A DNA stretch of 64,000 bases, taken from positions 35,036 through 99,035 of the forward strand of contig JAFMCA010000003.1 in the NCBI GenBank assembly GCA_017858055.1. The letters run 5' to 3'. Below are positions 62,540 through 64,000 of this stretch, piece after piece. Position 1 is the stretch's first letter. Every line of letters begins with the position of its first letter. Below the pieces are notes generated by a model, which saw only the letters and a program-made list of their open reading frames with translations, was not told the DNA's origin and did no database searches. The position numbers were made by a program, and so were the translations under genes. This stretch comes from Flavobacteriaceae bacterium (GTDB taxonomy: Bacteria > Bacteroidota > Bacteroidia > Flavobacteriales > Flavobacteriaceae).

Positions 62540-63955
62540 TTAATAATGAAAACGTTCACTTTCACCCATATAGGGGTCACCTTTAGCTAATAAAGGGGCT
62601 TTGGTCATTTCTTTGAATACAATAAATATAAAAAGCCCTAGGAAGAACAAAAATCCTCCAATTTCTGCTGCACCAATAAACCACTGGTCACCAACAGCAG
62701 ATGGCATGATCATATTAAATACATCCATATAGTGCCCCAATAGAATCACAATACCCGCCATTACTATAAAATAGTTAATTCGTTTGTAATCGCTATTCAT
62801 TAGTATTAGCAAAGGGAATATAAAGTTCATTACTAACATACCAAAGAAGGGTAAATTATAATCTTCTATTCGTGTAATAAAATAGGTTACCTCTTCCGGA
62901 ATATTAGAATACCAAATCAGCATAAACTGTGAAAACCACAAATAGGTCCAGAAAACACTAATTCCAAACATAAATTTTCCAAGGTCATGAATATGACTAT
63001 CGTTCACAAATTCCAAATACCCTTTTGATTTTAAATAGATCGTGATTAAGGCTATTGCAGTAATTCCAGAAACGAACATACTTGCAAAAACATACCATCC
63101 AAATAAAGTGCTGAACCAATGTGGGTCAATTGACATTATCCAATCCCAAGACATGATGGATTCCGTTACTATATAAAATACTAAAAAGGCTGCAGAAATT
63201 CTAAAGTTCTTTTTGTGATTGGAAATGTCACTTGCGGTATCCTGAGCAAGAGAAAATTTTCTTGAAAAATAACGATATAAGGTCCAACCTGAAAGAAAGA
63301 TTACTGCTCTGATCAAGAAAAAAGGAAGATTTAAAAATCCTACTTTCCCCGCAATCAATTTGTCATGAGCCACTACTTCTGGATCCATCCAGATAAAGAG
63401 ATGGTTGAAATGCATTCCGGAAAGGAGCAGAATTACAATTACAATTACTCCACCTGGCAGTAAATAAGCTGTAATCCCTTCCATTACTCTGAAAAGTACT
63501 GGAGACCATCCTGCTTGAGCTGCACGCTGAATAGCATAAAAGGCTAATACTCCAAGAGAAATCATAAAAAAGAAAAAAGCTGCCACATATAAAGCCGCCC
63601 AAGGTTTGTTGCTCAGTTGGTGAAATACGTGTTCGTCGTGTTCTGCATCATGCGATTCCACATGAGAGGTTCCATTGTGTGATGCTGCAACCTGCTCTTG
63701 ATGATCTGCAGTCGGGTGCGCATCCTCGGCATGTGAAGAAGTTGAAGCATGAGAACTGTCTTCACCTTGTGATTCCGAAGTACCTGAAGTTTCATGGGAA
63801 GTCCCATGACCCTCTCCGTGATTTGCGGCGACTATAGCTTTAGCTTCTTCTATAGTACTCGGAGCTGAGAGGAATCCATAGGTTAACCCTATCAAGCCTA
63901 CAACCATAAATACAATGGCTAAATTTCTAAGTTTGTTTGGAAAGGTGTACATCAT
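62540..63955 (-). CDS. actF: Alternative complex III subunit ActF (quinol:cytochrome c oxidoreductase)
   Basis: 471 residues, about ten transmembrane helices of the NrfD/PsrC-like family: LAIVFMVVGLIGLTYGFL, ALYVAAFFFFMISLGVLAFY, GGVIVIVILLLSGMHFNHLF, VSGITAIALITIYL, GMLVMNFIFPLLILM and others. ActF is the second quinol-side membrane subunit, besides ActC. Between the first and second helices lies a periplasmic loop of about 70 residues with 13 His (residues 45-112). Position directly before coxB-coxA matches the Bacteroidota ActA-F plus oxidase cluster. Confidence 0.92.
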   Translation of the reverse strand: MMYTFPNKLRNLAIVFMVVGLIGLTYGFLSAPSTIEEAKAIVAANHGEGHGTSHETSGTSESQGEDSSHASTSSHAEDAHPTADHQEQVAASHNGTSHVESHDAEHDEHVFHQLSNKPWAALYVAAFFFFMISLGVLAFYAIQRAAQAGWSPVLFRVMEGITAYLLPGGVIVIVILLLSGMHFNHLFIWMDPEVVAHDKLIAGKVGFLNLPFFLIRAVIFLSGWTLYRYFSRKFSLAQDTASDISNHKKNFRISAAFLVFYIVTESIMSWDWIMSIDPHWFSTLFGWYVFASMFVSGITAIALITIYLKSKGYLEFVNDSHIHDLGKFMFGISVFWTYLWFSQFMLIWYSNIPEEVTYFITRIEDYNLPFFGMLVMNFIFPLLILMNSDYKRINYFIVMAGIVILLGHYMDVFNMIMPSAVGDQWFIGAAEIGGFLFFLGLFIFIVFKEMTKAPLLAKGDPYMGESERFHY

Positions 63956-63970
63956 TTGTTTTCCTTAATA

Positions 63971-64000
63971 TTATTTAACTAACTTATTTCTTAATTCCAT
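63971..64000 (-). CDS. 3' end of an upstream gene, probably actE (partial)
   Basis: On the minus strand the last bases read ELRNKLVK followed by TAA (63971-63973); the other two frames are stopped within a few codons. In Bacteroidota the monohaem cytochrome c subunit ActE is encoded directly before actF, so this is likely its C-terminus. Only nine codons are visible, so the identity rests on gene order. Confidence 0.35.
   Translation of the reverse strand: MELRNKLVK

Overview
This 64 kb window is a chromosomal stretch from a member of the Bacteroidota, almost certainly the class Flavobacteriia. The DNA is AT-rich. The gene set includes the type IX secretion outer-membrane channel SprA, a secreted protease with a type IX sorting tail, a SusD remnant, alternative complex III (ActF) upstream of caa3-type oxidase genes, MaeB, and proximal TonB duplicates. 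The better promoters fit the Bacteroidota -33 TTG / -7 TAnnTTTG pattern. No rRNA, intact insertion sequence, prophage or CRISPR array was seen.

Layout. 1-5.5 kb is accessory: the 3' end of a Rieske protein with a poly-Asp/Glu linker, a Tat-exported TIM-barrel sugar isomerase, a divergent gamma-glutamyltransferase, two paralogous secreted proteins of unknown function and tRNA-Leu(CAA). 5.5-30.7 kb is mostly core. It holds prs-rplY-pth, a secreted metalloprotease coupled to a lipoprotein, ribF-serS-DUF4286-rsmA-mgtE-hydroxyacid dehydrogenase, lysC-GNAT, pdxJ-esterase, nadK-DUF6089-uppS-bamA-ompH-ompH (lipid carrier and outer-membrane assembly), gamma carbonic anhydrase, nfu, tsaB and an SDR. 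30.8-36.6 kb is a tripartite MacAB-TolC-type efflux operon. 36.7-41.8 kb is a cytochrome oxidase assembly block: cyoE, two subunit III genes, subunit IV, a cysteine-free Sco-like protein, Sco, DUF420 and a small CxxC protein. 41.8-54.6 kb has two tandem tonB genes, vanZ, gcvH, the 7.5 kb sprA, ruvA and maeB. 54.6-57.4 kb holds a vanadium-haloperoxidase-like lipoprotein followed by a scar. The scar is a SusD C-terminal fragment and a LacI C-terminal fragment flanking two small AT-rich genes, one resembling the membrane part of GldL. 57.4-64 kb carries queG, ruvB and the respiratory genes coxA, coxB and actF, which continue off the right edge.

How the genes work together. The two cytochrome blocks (actF-coxB-coxA and cyoE-coxIII-coxIII-coxIV-sco) together specify quinol oxidation through alternative complex III to a haem-copper oxidase, plus haem and copper maturation. 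SprA would export the metalloprotease. BamA and the OmpH chaperones would insert SprA, TolC and similar barrels, and TonB would energise outer-membrane receptors.

I did not find a clearly new multi-gene system. The most notable points are: (i) the scar of a lost divergent LacI/SusCD locus, refilled with a mini-GldL gene; (ii) the cysteine-free Sco-like neighbour of Sco; (iii) the two-domain secreted paralogues sharing one promoter-leader block; (iv) a GGT-fold protein without the family's glutamate-binding residues; and (v) intrinsic terminators whose T-tract ends at or just before a start codon.
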